A stretch of 64,000 nt of DNA from Halobacteroides halobius DSM 5150 (GCF_000328625.1 NC_019978.1:2542001-2606000), one strand, 5' to 3'; counted from the first letter of the stretch, positions 17,285 through 26,676 are shown. Program-made: numbers and translations. Notes: generated from the letters alone by a model not told the origin.

Positions 17285-19312
17285 TTAATCTACTAATCCA
17301 TACTTCCGAGCTTTATTAGCTACAGTTCGATGTGTAATCCCTAATGCTTTTCCAGAAGCATTAAAACTACCATGCTTCTTTAATGCCAGTTTAATAATTT
17401 CCTTTTCGTACTCTTCTAATGAAGCGACATCTCCGTCTTCCTTTAAATTAACTAATGTTTTTCCATTTTTATAATCTTCTTTAATATAATTAGGCAAATT
17501 ATCTAAAGAAATCTTGTCATTATCCGTAAAATTAATTGCTCGTTCAATTATATTCTGCAGCTCTCTTATATTGCCGGGCCAAGAATAATTCGTTAAAATC
17601 TCTAGTGATTCTTTAGAAATACTATCAACCGGTTTCTCTAATTTAGCTGATAATTTTTCTAAAAAATGATTAACTAATAAAGGAATATCCTCTCTTCTAG
17701 CTCTCAAAGGAGGTAGAAGAATTGGAATTACATTTAATCTATAGTATAAGTCTTCCCTAAATGTTCCTTCTTGCATCATTTCTTCTAAATTACAATTAGT
17801 CGCAGTTACGATTCTAATATCCACTTTAATTCTTTCAGTACCACCAACTCTGCTAAAAATCCTTTCTTGTAGAACCCTTAATAGTTTAACCTGTAACTCA
17901 CTTGGCAATTCACCAATCTCATCTAAAAATATAGTTCCTCCATCTGCTAATTCAAACTTGCCAATCTTCTTTTGCACTGCTCCTGTAAAAGCTCCCTTTT
18001 CATGGCCAAACAATTCACTTTCAATTAAATTAGGCGGGATAGCAGCACAATTAACCCTAATAAATGGACCATTAGCTCGGTTACTAGCATAATGAATAGC
18101 CTCAGCTACCAATTCCTTTCCTGTTCCACTTTCTCCTCTAATTAAAACAGTTGAATTAGTCTCTGCTGCCTTAGAAGCATTAACTAATGCTTCCCTTAAT
18201 TCATCACTCTTTCCTATAATTCTTTGAAACGGCTTGTCTAATTTCTTTTCTCGCTTCAGCTCTTGCTCTAGATATTCAGCCTTAGCTGATAACTCTTTTA
18301 ATCGTTGGGCCAATTCTTCTACTTCGGTTTTCTTTTTAGATACTATTACTGCTCCTTCTACTACCCCTTCAACTTTAATTGGATAAATATTAGAGATAAT
18401 AATTAACTGACTATTTTTTTTAGTTACTACCCCTGTTTTACTCTCACCAGTATCTAATACCTGTTGATATGTTTTATTATTACTAATTTGGTCTATTTTA
18501 TTCCCTACAGCCTCATCAGCAGTTATACCTAACATTTGAGTATAAGTAGAATTTAGATAATCTATTAACCCCTTACTATCAACAACACAAATACCATCTT
18601 GAACCGACTCCAAAATCAAATCAAGTCTTTCTTTTAAGGCCTTAACTTCCTTTAATTCACCAGATAATTTTTCTAAGGTAGATATATCTTGAAAAACTGC
18701 TATAGCGCCAACTACTTGATCTCCTGACATAATAGGAGTTCTATTAGTTATAATTGTAGCTTGATTAATCTTTTGCCGTTGGCCTAATTCTGAAGCACCA
18801 GATTCTAAGACCTTCTTCAAGCGAGAATTAGGAATAACTTTAGTTATTTCTTCACCAATTACCTGATTAGCTTCTAAGGCAGTAATTCTTTCTGCAGCAG
18901 GATTAAAACTAGTAATAATCCCTTTTTGATCAACAATAATTACTCCATTAGCTATATTATTAAATACTTTATCCATAGCTGTAGTAGTTTGTTGTAATAA
19001 TTCATCAACTTCATCTTTAGTCTTACTATCCTCTAAATTAAACTCTCCCTTTAAAAAATTTACAAACTCCTCAATTGACTGGTCAGCATTCTCCCCCTTA
19101 CTAACAGCAATAATATCATCTTGATAAGCTATATTTGAGGATGTTACAGAAATTAAACTAGTAGCTGGTAATAAATTATCTTCCCTAGCCCCTACAAAAA
19201 GTTTATCCCCATATTCATTTTTTATTCGGTTAGCCTTCTTAACAATCATAGCCGCCACTCGAGCATGTAAACCTTTTTTATGAGTAAAGGTTAATTTCTC
19301 CTTTTTGATCAC
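17285..19312 (-). CDS. Sigma-54-dependent activator with N-terminal HPr-like domain and two PAS domains
   Basis: A 675-aa enhancer-binding protein. Residues 1-92 resemble HPr and keep the phosphorylatable His16 in KKGLHARVA. Two PAS domains follow (about 112-210 and 228-325), then a coiled-coil-like linker, an AAA+ domain with Walker A GESGTGKE (393-400) and sigma-54 loop GAFTGA (440-445), and a C-terminal helix-turn-helix ending in [12 protein letters not shown], of TyrR-like type. It precedes ptsH, and paired palindromes follow its stop codon. Most likely it activates ptsHI in response to PTS phosphorylation or a PAS-bound signal. The start is a GTG with GGGGGAG 7 nt upstream. Confidence 0.9.
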   Translation of the reverse strand: MIKKEKLTFTHKKGLHARVAAMIVKKANRIKNEYGDKLFVGAREDNLLPATSLISVTSSNIAYQDDIIAVSKGENADQSIEEFVNFLKGEFNLEDSKTKDEVDELLQQTTTAMDKVFNNIANGVIIVDQKGIITSFNPAAERITALEANQVIGEEITKVIPNSRLKKVLESGASELGQRQKINQATIITNRTPIMSGDQVVGAIAVFQDISTLEKLSGELKEVKALKERLDLILESVQDGICVVDSKGLIDYLNSTYTQMLGITADEAVGNKIDQISNNKTYQQVLDTGESKTGVVTKKNSQLIIISNIYPIKVEGVVEGAVIVSKKKTEVEELAQRLKELSAKAEYLEQELKREKKLDKPFQRIIGKSDELREALVNASKAAETNSTVLIRGESGTGKELVAEAIHYASNRANGPFIRVNCAAIPPNLIESELFGHEKGAFTGAVQKKIGKFELADGGTIFLDEIGELPSELQVKLLRVLQERIFSRVGGTERIKVDIRIVTATNCNLEEMMQEGTFREDLYYRLNVIPILLPPLRARREDIPLLVNHFLEKLSAKLEKPVDSISKESLEILTNYSWPGNIRELQNIIERAINFTDNDKISLDNLPNYIKEDYKNGKTLVNLKEDGDVASLEEYEKEIIKLALKKHGSFNASGKALGITHRTVANKARKYGLVD

Positions 19313-19357
19313 CAGTTTACTCCCCCTTAATTTATATCAATCATTAACATTAAATAA

Positions 19358-19424
19358 AGTAGGACCAGCCTCACGGCTGGGACCTCTTGTCAAACTGCAC
19401 GTACGGTTCTCCCGTATACAGCTT
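19358..19424 (-). ncRNA. Group II intron domains V and VI
   Basis: Domain V at 19392-19424 is a hairpin with arms AAGCTG and CAGTTT, upper stem ACGG/CCGT and a GAGA tetraloop. Domain VI follows with CCAGCC-GTGA-GGCTGG (19365-19380). These are the catalytic core and branch-point hairpins. Confidence 0.8.
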
Positions 19425-19498
19425 TCGGTCATTGTTGCTCCTTAACAGAGAGTAAGTTATCGTCTTTGTGTTGCCACAAATGTATATTTTACTCTTGT

Positions 19499-20620
19499 CT
19501 AAAGCACATCGGTAAGCAGTGATTCTAGTCCTAAATCTCTTAATATTTTATTAGGAAGGCGATAATTCTGCCCTTTCGCCTTCTTTCCTTCTATAAAACA
19601 ACGTACTCTCATTCTTATCCAACCATCTAACTTTTTATATAGTCCTTTAATATTTCCTAGTAGAAAACTATTACCCCAACCTCTAATAATTAAATTAAGC
19701 TCATCAATCATTACAGCTACTCCTATTGACCTATTCCTTTTGGTTTTCTTTCTTACTTTATCCTTGAAACTTTTAATAGAGCTCTCTTTTGGCTTTTTAT
19801 AATCACAATTATAAAATTTAAATTCTAGAAATTTAAATCCATCATTAAAATTCGTAATTACTGTTTTCCGAGGATGTAGTCTTAAGTTTAATTCATTTTC
19901 TATAATCTGGCGAGTTACTTCCAAAGCACGTTCTGCTTTAGCTTTACTCTTAGCCATAATTATAAAGTCATCGGCAAATCTAACTATCTTATATCCTCGA
20001 CGCGTCATTTTCTTATCAAAGTGATGTAGGTAGATATTTGCTAAAAGTGGAGAAATTACGCCTCCTTGTGGAGTTCCCTCCGTTGTTTCTTCTTTTCCTT
20101 TCTCAGTCATGACACCTATAGTAAGCCACGACCTAATAATATCTAATATCCAACCATCACTTACTTCCTCTGCTATCAGCTCCATTAAAATTTCATGGTC
20201 TATTGTATCAAAGTAAGATTTGACATCTGTGTCTAATACCCAATTATAACCTTGTTCTTTATATTCTTCTACTTTCTTAATTGCATCTTCGGTTGACCTA
20301 TTAGGTCTAAAACCATAAGAACAGTCGCAGAATATTTCTTCAAAGTGTATCTCTAGAATCTGTTTCACTGCTTGTTGGGCAATTCGGTCTTTAATTACTG
20401 GAATACCTAGTGGTCTTTGTTCTCCATTTCCTTTTGAGATATACGTTCTTAGAACTGGTTGTGGCTCATATCTATCTTCTGTTAACTGGCGATATAAAGC
20501 ACTCATATTCTTAGTGTAATTTTCTCTAAATTCTTCAACTTCTACACCGTCAATCCCTCCACAACCACCATTATTCAAAACTTTCTGAGCTGCACAATGT
20601 AAATGTCTTTTCTTAGTCAC
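19499..20620 (-). CDS. ltrA: Group II intron reverse transcriptase/maturase (no endonuclease domain)
   Basis: The intron-encoded protein that helps splicing and copies the intron into new sites. The RT blocks are visible: RTYISKGNGEQRPLGIP, YGFRPNRS, GTPQGGVISPLLANIYL and the catalytic FADD. A maturase domain follows (RGWGNSF). It ends after 373 aa with no HNH endonuclease domain. The GTG start drawn has no good Shine-Dalgarno. The frame stays open to a TAG at 20666, and these upstream codons read WKKISSLYSIKDL, which looks like the missing RT N-terminus. So the true start is upstream and non-standard (ATT at 20650?), or a nonsense change has cut off the natural start. Confidence 0.85.
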   Translation of the reverse strand: MTKKRHLHCAAQKVLNNGGCGGIDGVEVEEFRENYTKNMSALYRQLTEDRYEPQPVLRTYISKGNGEQRPLGIPVIKDRIAQQAVKQILEIHFEEIFCDCSYGFRPNRSTEDAIKKVEEYKEQGYNWVLDTDVKSYFDTIDHEILMELIAEEVSDGWILDIIRSWLTIGVMTEKGKEETTEGTPQGGVISPLLANIYLHHFDKKMTRRGYKIVRFADDFIIMAKSKAKAERALEVTRQIIENELNLRLHPRKTVITNFNDGFKFLEFKFYNCDYKKPKESSIKSFKDKVRKKTKRNRSIGVAVMIDELNLIIRGWGNSFLLGNIKGLYKKLDGWIRMRVRCFIEGKKAKGQNYRLPNKILRDLGLESLLTDVL

Positions 20621-21453
20621 TAAATCTTTTATACTATATAGCGAACTAATTTTTTTCCACCTATCCTACCTCACGACTTACCAGTTCTTCCTATCCTGTC
20701 TTAATATCTAAACCCCTATATTCGTAGCATTCCTAAGCACGTCTTCTAAGCTCTCGCCAATCGCACCTCTTAGTTTACTACTACTTAGGTCATGGTTTTT
20801 CTTAAATTCATCACGCTTCCAGTTATGATTTTCTGTCCGCTATTTCTTTTAAGACTTATTGTCTTTAACAATGTTTAAACCATTTTGATTTAAATACCAT
20901 CAACACTCAATTCTAAACTTCAATAACCTGGCTATCCTTCACTGTAATCAACTTTCATTGATTTTTTTCACTACTATGATAGCTTCTGAACTCTAATATT
21001 TCATCGCTTTGACTTTCCCTATTCAGGTTATATCATCACTTATCTTTATAGATTTCTATAAAGACCATATTAGAGCATCCTCTGGTCACCTATGCTATAT
21101 TCCAATCATTCCGACCATAATCACACTCATTAATCTAACATACTCCAATGGTCTGTAAGTCAGCTTTGGACTTCTCCATCCTTTTGGTAGATCGTCACTA
21201 ATGAATGCCACCTTCGGTTCACATATTGTTCCGGACTGATTTTTCGCCTCAAACTCTTCAGATTACATCTCACAATGAACACCCTGTTACTGTTGACTTC
21301 ATATCCTGTTCTTTATTAACTTAGGTTGACGTTTGTTTTCTCCGTTTGCTCACCCATTTCGTCTGTGAGTGCCACAATATCTCAACCATATTATCCATTC
21401 TTCCAGAATAGGCAGGACTTACACCTACTATCATCATAGACTACAGAGCACAC
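20621..21453 (-). ncRNA. 5' ribozyme part of the group II intron
   Basis: An 830-nt stretch without credible genes between the intron 5' end and its reading frame. By position it encodes domains I-III and the start of IV. The conserved opening GTGTGC and AAGTCC are seen; I did not fold the rest. Confidence 0.65.
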
Positions 21454-21457
21454 AATA

Positions 21458-21477
21458 GGACACTCTTGAGAGTGCCC
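21458..21477 (-). terminator. Terminator hairpin of nadE, split from its U-tract by the intron
   Basis: GGGCACTC-TCAA-GAGTGTCC forms an 8-bp stem (one G-U) 5 nt after the nadE stop. The intron begins 4 nt after the stem (TATT then GTGTG). The rest of the U-tract (TTAATG) now lies at the far intron end near 19353. Confidence 0.8.
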
Positions 21478-21482
21478 CAACC

Positions 21483-22208
21483 TTAAAACTTTGGAATAGG
21501 TGGTAATTGTAACTTATGTTTATTCTTAGCAGCTAATTTATCAACTATTTTCTTTACTTTGGGTTTAGCTTCACCCGTTAAAATGTAACGATCTATTTCT
21601 TCATATGTGATCCCTAATTCATCTTCATCCGTCTGATCCTCCCATAGACCAGCTGAAGGTGCTTTAGTAATGATTCTTTTAGGAATTCCTAATTCCTTAG
21701 CTACTTCTCTAACCTCTGATTTAACTAAATTACCTAATGGTGCAATATCAATCCCACCATCACCATACTTAGTAAAGTAACCTAATTTCAATTCACTACG
21801 GTTATCTGTTCCCACAACCAAACTGCTTTGTTGACTGGCATAGTAATAAAGTGTAGTCATCCTTAATCTAGGTTTAATATTTGCTACAGCTAAATTGTCA
21901 GTATCCTCTATTCCGATAGTCTCCCTTAACTGATCGAATGTAGTACTTAAATCAACAATTTGATAAGGAATATCAAATTTTTTTGCTATCTCTTTAGCAT
22001 CCTCAGCATCTTGTGGGTTACTATAACAAGGCATAATTATACCTAAGGTATTATCTGGAAAAGCTCTTTTAGATAATACACTGGTTACAGCAGAATCAAT
22101 TCCGCCACTTAATCCGACTACTGCTCCTTTACAACCTGCCTTTTGAACCCGTTCTTTAATCCAAGTTGTTAATCTTTGACTTATCTTCTTATAATCTTTG
22201 TTTAACAT
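21483..22208 (-). CDS. nadE: NH3-dependent NAD+ synthetase
   Basis: Makes NAD+ from deamido-NAD+, ATP and ammonia. The PP-loop ATP-binding motif GLSGGIDSAV lies near residue 33. GTDNRSELKLGYFTKYGDGG and KAPSAGLWEDQTDE are the other substrate loops. At 241 aa it is the short form without a glutaminase domain, so it depends on free ammonia. The ATG follows a GGGGGG Shine-Dalgarno. The group II intron sits just after its terminator stem. Confidence 0.95.
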   Translation of the reverse strand: MLNKDYKKISQRLTTWIKERVQKAGCKGAVVGLSGGIDSAVTSVLSKRAFPDNTLGIIMPCYSNPQDAEDAKEIAKKFDIPYQIVDLSTTFDQLRETIGIEDTDNLAVANIKPRLRMTTLYYYASQQSSLVVGTDNRSELKLGYFTKYGDGGIDIAPLGNLVKSEVREVAKELGIPKRIITKAPSAGLWEDQTDEDELGITYEEIDRYILTGEAKPKVKKIVDKLAAKNKHKLQLPPIPKF

Positions 22209-22279
22209 ACTATCCCCCCAGCACTCACTTCTATCTTTTATAAGACTATTATAACATAATTAATAGGAAGAGTTAATAC

Positions 22280-22735
22280 TTAAATAAAAGGACTCTTGGC
22301 CCAATCAATCAATGGATAGGTAGGAATAGTAAGGTCAGAATCTAGTTGATAGGGAAAATCAAAAGAATTATGTAGTCTAATTTCTATTGCTTGTTCATCT
22401 CTAAAAATAAATTTAAGCTTATCCTTTTCTCTGAAAGCTTCAAAATTTGATTTATCAATTTTTAAAGCTATCTCTCTTTCTTTAGCTTTCTTAGGTAAAT
22501 GAATTTTATATTCTACCATAATAAGCATCAATCTATTAGGTAAATTAACTGCCCGTAAAAAAGCAATTGGTTTAGCTATACCATTAGGGTATTTAATCTT
22601 ATTAGCTTGAGGTAAAATACAGTCTAATAAAACACCATGTTCTTTTGGGGTTAGGCTGTTTAATAAATCAGTAATTGTTTGGTAATCAACCTGCTGACTA
22701 CCATCCTTAGTTCGATCGATATATGATTTTGTCAT
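22280..22735 (-). CDS. Protein of unknown function, 151 aa
   Basis: I do not recognise a family. It is a real gene by its GGGGGG Shine-Dalgarno 5 nt before the ATG, clean reading frame and codon use like its neighbours. The sequence is soluble, with no signal or membrane segment. It is helical at first (YQTITDLLNSLTPKEHGVLLDCIL) and then strand-rich with many Lys and Arg residues. It lies 71 nt upstream of nadE and may be co-transcribed with it. There are no catalytic motifs that I can point to. Confidence 0.65.
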   Translation of the reverse strand: MTKSYIDRTKDGSQQVDYQTITDLLNSLTPKEHGVLLDCILPQANKIKYPNGIAKPIAFLRAVNLPNRLMLIMVEYKIHLPKKAKEREIALKIDKSNFEAFREKDKLKFIFRDEQAIEIRLHNSFDFPYQLDSDLTIPTYPLIDWAKSPFI

Positions 22736-22812
22736 TCTATCCCCCCTTTTTTAATAGGATACTACAATCTAAATAAAAATATTAAAATTTTTAGAAGGGG
22801 GATAAATAATAA

Positions 22813-22840
22813 AGCCATCCAACGTTAACGCTGAATGGCT
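22813..22840 (-). terminator. Terminator of the fructose operon
   Basis: AGCCATTCAGCG-TTAA-CGTTGGATGGCT is a 12-bp stem with two G-U pairs, followed by TTATTATT, just after the IIBC gene. Confidence 0.85.
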
Positions 22841-22855
22841 AAAGAGGTATCTTAT

Positions 22856-24271
22856 TTAAGCTTGAAGTCCATTATTTTCTTGGGCAGTTATATCTTTTTT
22901 AAGAAAACTAACTAATAAAGCAGTTACTACTGCTCCTGCTATAATTGATAACCCATACATTAATACATTACCCACTGCTCCAGGAATAGCTAAGACAAAG
23001 ATACCACCATGTGGTGCCTGTAAAGTAGCCTTAAATAACATAGATAAAGCACCAGTTACAGCAGAACCAGCCATAATTGATGGAATTATCTTAACCGGAT
23101 CGGCTGCTGCAAATGGAATAGCTCCTTCTGTGATAAATGAAATCCCTAAAGCAGCTGCTGCCTTACCAGCTTCCTTTTGACTTTCATCAAATTTATCTGG
23201 AGCGATAAATGTAGCTAATGACAATCCTAATGGTGGCGTCATACCTGCTGCCATTACTGCTGCCATAATCATTGGCCCTGCCTCAGCATTAGAAGCTATT
23301 AATCCAGTAGCAAAAGTATAAGCAGCCTTATTTACTGGGCCTCCCATATCAAAAGCCATCATTGCTCCTAAAATAATACCTAATAATACTCTATTTGTTC
23401 CTGTCATACCTTCTAGCCAAGTTTTTAATCCATCCATAATTCCTTTAACCGGACCACCGATAACATAAATCATAAGTAATCCAACAGTTAATGAAGATAA
23501 TAATGGTAAAATTAAAACAGGTTTTAAACCTTGGAAAGAAGCAGGTAACTTAATATTATCCTTTAACCACTTAGTAACATAACCAGCTAAGAAACCAGCA
23601 ATAATCCCACCTAAAAAACCAGCACCGGTCTTAGAAGCTAACATACCACCAATCATACCAGGGGCCAAGCCAGGACGATCAGCAATAGAACTAGCAATAA
23701 ACCCAGCTAAAATCGGAATCATTAAAGCAAAAGCTGATCCCCCACCAATTGTCATTAAAGCCGAAGCCAAGGTCCCTTGTTGTTGGAAGGCTTTAATACC
23801 AAAAGCAAAAGATAAGGCAATAGCCAAACCACCTGCTACTACAAAAGGAATCATTCGAGAAACACCATTCATTAGATGCTTATAAGCACCACTTCTTTGT
23901 GAACTACGTTGGGATTTATGTTCTTTAACATCAGATACAATATCTTGCTCTGTTGGATCAAAGTCTTTAGCTTTAGCCAATGCCTGATCAATTAGTCCTG
24001 CTGCATCATCAATAGCATCACCTACTGCAACTGATACAACTGGTTTACCTTGGAATCTAGCCTGATTTACATCTGTATCAGCAGCAATAATAACTGCTTC
24101 TGCCTCTTTAATCTCCTGGCTAGTTATCTCATTATCTACTCCTTCAGCACCTTGAGTCTCAACCTTAATTTCAATATCCTGTTCTTTAGCTGCTTCTTCT
24201 AAAGCCTCAGCAGCCATAAAAGTGTGGGCAATACCAGTAGGACAAGAAGTCACTGCTACTATTTTTTTCAT
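22856..24271 (-). CDS. fruA: PTS fructose-specific IIBC permease
   Basis: Imports fructose and phosphorylates it to fructose-1-phosphate at the membrane. The IIB domain (1-105) starts MKKIVAVTSCPTGIAHT with the active Cys. The IIC domain (about 135-470) has roughly nine membrane segments and the signatures GGPVNKAAY, AMTPPLG-like AAGMTPPLGLSL and FITEGAIPFAA. I start at 24271 because the upstream TTG start would place the GGAGGG Shine-Dalgarno inside the coding sequence. Last gene of fruR-fruK-IIA-IIBC. Confidence 0.95.
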   Translation of the reverse strand: MKKIVAVTSCPTGIAHTFMAAEALEEAAKEQDIEIKVETQGAEGVDNEITSQEIKEAEAVIIAADTDVNQARFQGKPVVSVAVGDAIDDAAGLIDQALAKAKDFDPTEQDIVSDVKEHKSQRSSQRSGAYKHLMNGVSRMIPFVVAGGLAIALSFAFGIKAFQQQGTLASALMTIGGGSAFALMIPILAGFIASSIADRPGLAPGMIGGMLASKTGAGFLGGIIAGFLAGYVTKWLKDNIKLPASFQGLKPVLILPLLSSLTVGLLMIYVIGGPVKGIMDGLKTWLEGMTGTNRVLLGIILGAMMAFDMGGPVNKAAYTFATGLIASNAEAGPMIMAAVMAAGMTPPLGLSLATFIAPDKFDESQKEAGKAAAALGISFITEGAIPFAAADPVKIIPSIMAGSAVTGALSMLFKATLQAPHGGIFVLAIPGAVGNVLMYGLSIIAGAVVTALLVSFLKKDITAQENNGLQA

Positions 24272-24296
24272 ATTATCCCTCCAGTTCAAATTTTAA

Positions 24297-24749
24297 TTAC
24301 TCACGCTCTGTGATTACTTCTAGAACTTCTTCTTTAGTTTCAGTTGCTAATAAATCTTCCCTAAAATCTTGATGCATTAACTTGCGTGATAGGTTAGATA
24401 AAACTTTAAGATGGTCAGTAGCACCTCCTTTAGGAACTGCAATCATAAAGAATATTTTAGCTGGCTGGCCATCACGACTCTCAAAAGCAATTCCTTGCTT
24501 GGACTTAGCAAAAACAAGGGCAGGTTCTGTTACTACTTCACTTTGACCATGAGGAATTGCAACACCATTACCCACCCCCGTAGAACTTTTTTCTTCTCTA
24601 GCTAAAATAGTTTGGTAAAAGTCTTGTTTAGAGGTTATTTTTTCTGATTTAGCCAATAGATTAATCATCTCTTGTAAAGCATCTTCCTTATTCTCAGCTA
24701 CTAGATCTAACTTAATTAGGTTTTTAGTTAATAGATTACTGATCTTCAT
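24297..24749 (-). CDS. fruB: PTS fructose-specific IIA component
   Basis: A 150-aa soluble phosphocarrier that moves phosphate from HPr to the IIBC protein. The phosphorylated His lies in GNGVAIPHGQS (about 61-71), preceded by the typical AREEKSSTGV. Here IIA is a separate protein rather than fused to the IIBC chain. It lies 25 nt before fruA and 30 nt after fruK. Confidence 0.93.
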   Translation of the reverse strand: MKISNLLTKNLIKLDLVAENKEDALQEMINLLAKSEKITSKQDFYQTILAREEKSSTGVGNGVAIPHGQSEVVTEPALVFAKSKQGIAFESRDGQPAKIFFMIAVPKGGATDHLKVLSNLSRKLMHQDFREDLLATETKEEVLEVITERE

Positions 24750-24779
24750 TTTTCCTTCCTCCTTTGATAATTTACTACC

Positions 24780-25724
24780 TTAGCTTACTATTTTAATAGA
24801 CTTATCAATTATATTTACTTGCTTTAATAACTCTTTTACCCCTTCTTTATTACATACCTGAGTGCCAGACTGGGCTACACTATTAGCACTAGCTGCAGTT
24901 GCATATCTAATTGCTTCTTTCAAAGAACCCGCAGTTAACTTAACTGCCAAAGCACCAACTAAAGTATCACCTGCTCCAACAGTACTGGCTACTTCTACTT
25001 TAGGAGGTTGAGCATGTAAAATACTCTGTTTACTAATTACTAGTGAACCACTAGCCCCTAAAGAAATTACTACAACTGTAACTCCTTCTTGTTGTAGCTT
25101 TTGACCAGCCTTAATCACTTCTTCTAAGGAATTTAACTTTTTTCCAACTAAGACTTCTAATTCTTCTAGATTAGGTTTAATTAGATAAGGTTTACTTTTT
25201 AATCCTTCAACCAATGGTTGGCCTGATGTATCTAAAATTACCTTACTTCCACTAGCTTGAACTTGATTAATTAATTTAGCATAAATATCTTGGGGCACTC
25301 CAGGTGGTAAGCTCCCGGTTAATACCACAAAATCATCAGTCCCTACTGTATCTAATAATCTATTTTCTAATCTGCGCAAGTCTTTTTGTTTAACTTTAGC
25401 TCCTGGCTCATTAATTTCTGTTTCTTGGCCAGTGATTGTATCAATCATCTTTAGATTAGTTCTAGTCTCTCCCTCTAATCTAATAAATTGATCTCTAATC
25501 GGGGAATCATTTAGACTATTAGCAACAAACTCTCCACTACTACCACCTAAAAATCCTAAAGCAACTGTTTTACTACCCAACTTAGCAACTACTTTAGAGA
25601 CATTAATTCCTTTACCTCCAGGGTCCTTCCTCACCTCTTTAATTCTATTTAGATTACCTAATTTAAAATCTTCTACATATATAGTCTTATCTACAGCTGG
25701 ATTTAAAGTAACAGTTATAATCAT
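24780..25724 (-). CDS. fruK: 1-phosphofructokinase
   Basis: Phosphorylates fructose-1-phosphate to fructose-1,6-bisphosphate, leading into glycolysis. The 314-aa PfkB-family protein begins MIITVTLNPAVDKT and has GGKGINVSKVVAKLG (about 38-52) and the catalytic VGAGDTLVGA motif (about 249-258). Its ATG overlaps the fruR stop by 4 nt (ATGA), so the two are translationally coupled. Confidence 0.95.
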   Translation of the reverse strand: MIITVTLNPAVDKTIYVEDFKLGNLNRIKEVRKDPGGKGINVSKVVAKLGSKTVALGFLGGSSGEFVANSLNDSPIRDQFIRLEGETRTNLKMIDTITGQETEINEPGAKVKQKDLRRLENRLLDTVGTDDFVVLTGSLPPGVPQDIYAKLINQVQASGSKVILDTSGQPLVEGLKSKPYLIKPNLEELEVLVGKKLNSLEEVIKAGQKLQQEGVTVVVISLGASGSLVISKQSILHAQPPKVEVASTVGAGDTLVGALAVKLTAGSLKEAIRYATAASANSVAQSGTQVCNKEGVKELLKQVNIIDKSIKIVS

Positions 25725-26500
25725 TCTTTTTCACCCCCTACCATTACTAAATCTACTAGGGCTCGGTACTTACTTACTAACTTTTGGTCTAATTTATAAT
25801 CTGTTACAACTTTACTTACATCAGTTATATCTATGACTTTAACTAAAGTAACTTTATCAAATTTACTCTCATCAGCTAATACAATTACTTCTTTAGCTTT
25901 ACTGGCCATTTTACTCTTGACATTGGCCTCTACTAAATCAGGAGTAGTTACTCCAGCTTCTAAATCAATTCCATTGGCCCCTAAAAATACCTTATCAGCA
26001 TGTAAATTCTCTAAATAATCTTCTGTGGCCGGGCCAACCAAAGCTAAAGTTTTTTTCTTTAAATCCCCCCCTGGTAAAACAACTTGATGGGGACTATTAG
26101 ATAATTCTAAAGCAATATTAACAGCATTAGTTACAATTGTTAAGTCCTGATGCTGGTCTAAAGACTTGGCTAATTGGGTTGTTGTGGTTCCAGCATCTAA
26201 AATAATGGTCTCTCCATCATTAATTAACTTGGCTGCTTTTTTGCCAATTTTACTTTTAGCTTCAGTATGCTCATCCTCTTTTTCTATAAAAGAAGGTTCA
26301 AAATCACGACTTTCTTTTGCTACTGCTCCACCATGAGTTCGAGAGATTAATTCTTCTTCTTCTAACTTCTTTAAATCCCTTCTAATTGTTGAACCCGAAA
26401 CAGCAAACTTATCACATAACTCTTTTACTTTAACTGTTTTTCCTTTTTCAATTAAGGATACAATCTTACGTCTTCTTTCTTTAGCTAACATTTTAAACAC
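25721..26500 (-). CDS. fruR: DeoR family regulator of the fructose operon
   Basis: A 259-aa repressor. The N-terminal helix-turn-helix (about 5-60) contains VKVKELCDKFAVSGSTIRRDL, and the C-terminal sensor domain has ILDAGTTT and LVGPATEDYL, which bind a sugar phosphate (probably fructose-1-phosphate). It is first in the operon it would control. Eight TGAT repeats at ten- to eleven-base spacing lie upstream and are its likely operators. Confidence 0.92.
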   Translation of the reverse strand: MFKMLAKERRRKIVSLIEKGKTVKVKELCDKFAVSGSTIRRDLKKLEEEELISRTHGGAVAKESRDFEPSFIEKEDEHTEAKSKIGKKAAKLINDGETIILDAGTTTTQLAKSLDQHQDLTIVTNAVNIALELSNSPHQVVLPGGDLKKKTLALVGPATEDYLENLHADKVFLGANGIDLEAGVTTPDLVEANVKSKMASKAKEVIVLADESKFDKVTLVKVIDITDVSKVVTDYKLDQKLVSKYRALVDLVMVGGEKE

Positions 26501-26528
26501 CTCTAATTATTTTCTTATAAACTTATTT

Positions 26529-26616
26529 TGATTATAAATGATTGTTTTATGATTATATGTGATAGTATAACTTATAATATTTGATTGTTTTTGATCATCT
26601 CTGATTACTTATGATT
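26529..26616. promoter_or_regulatory. FruR operator array: eight phased TGAT repeats
   Basis: TGATT/TGATA/TGATC occurs at 26529, 26539, 26550, 26560, 26582, 26592, 26602 and 26612. Steps are 10, 11, 10, 22, 10, 10 and 10 bp, so all lie on one face of the helix. It is placed 29-116 nt upstream of the fruR ATG. This phased direct-repeat arrangement is what DeoR-type repressors bind; binding itself is inferred. Confidence 0.65.
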
Positions 26617-26655
26617 ATATTATATTTTTTTTAGAATGTCAACTATATTTTTAAA

Positions 26656-26676
26656 GCCACAGCAAATTGCTGTGGC
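26656..26676 (-). terminator. Terminator of the DUF1540 gene
   Basis: GCCACAGCA-AAT-TGCTGTGGC, nine-base stem followed by TTTAAAAAT on the minus strand, 10 nt after the stop. Confidence 0.8.

Larger units (their letters stand above)
19354..21453 (-). mobile_element. Group II intron with encoded reverse transcriptase, inserted in the nadE terminator
   Basis: The 5' end reads GTGTGCTCTGTAG on the minus strand (GUGYG consensus), followed soon by AAGTCCTGCC. The 3' end reads CTACTTTAT, matching the usual end after domain VI. Domains V and VI are visible just upstream of it, and the reverse transcriptase lies in the expected domain IV position. The roughly 785 nt between 21453 and the reading frame should hold domains I-III. 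The boundary choice is mine, made from consensus ends, and could be off by a few bases. Joining the flanks restores a terminator U-tract, TATTTTAATG. Confidence 0.85.
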
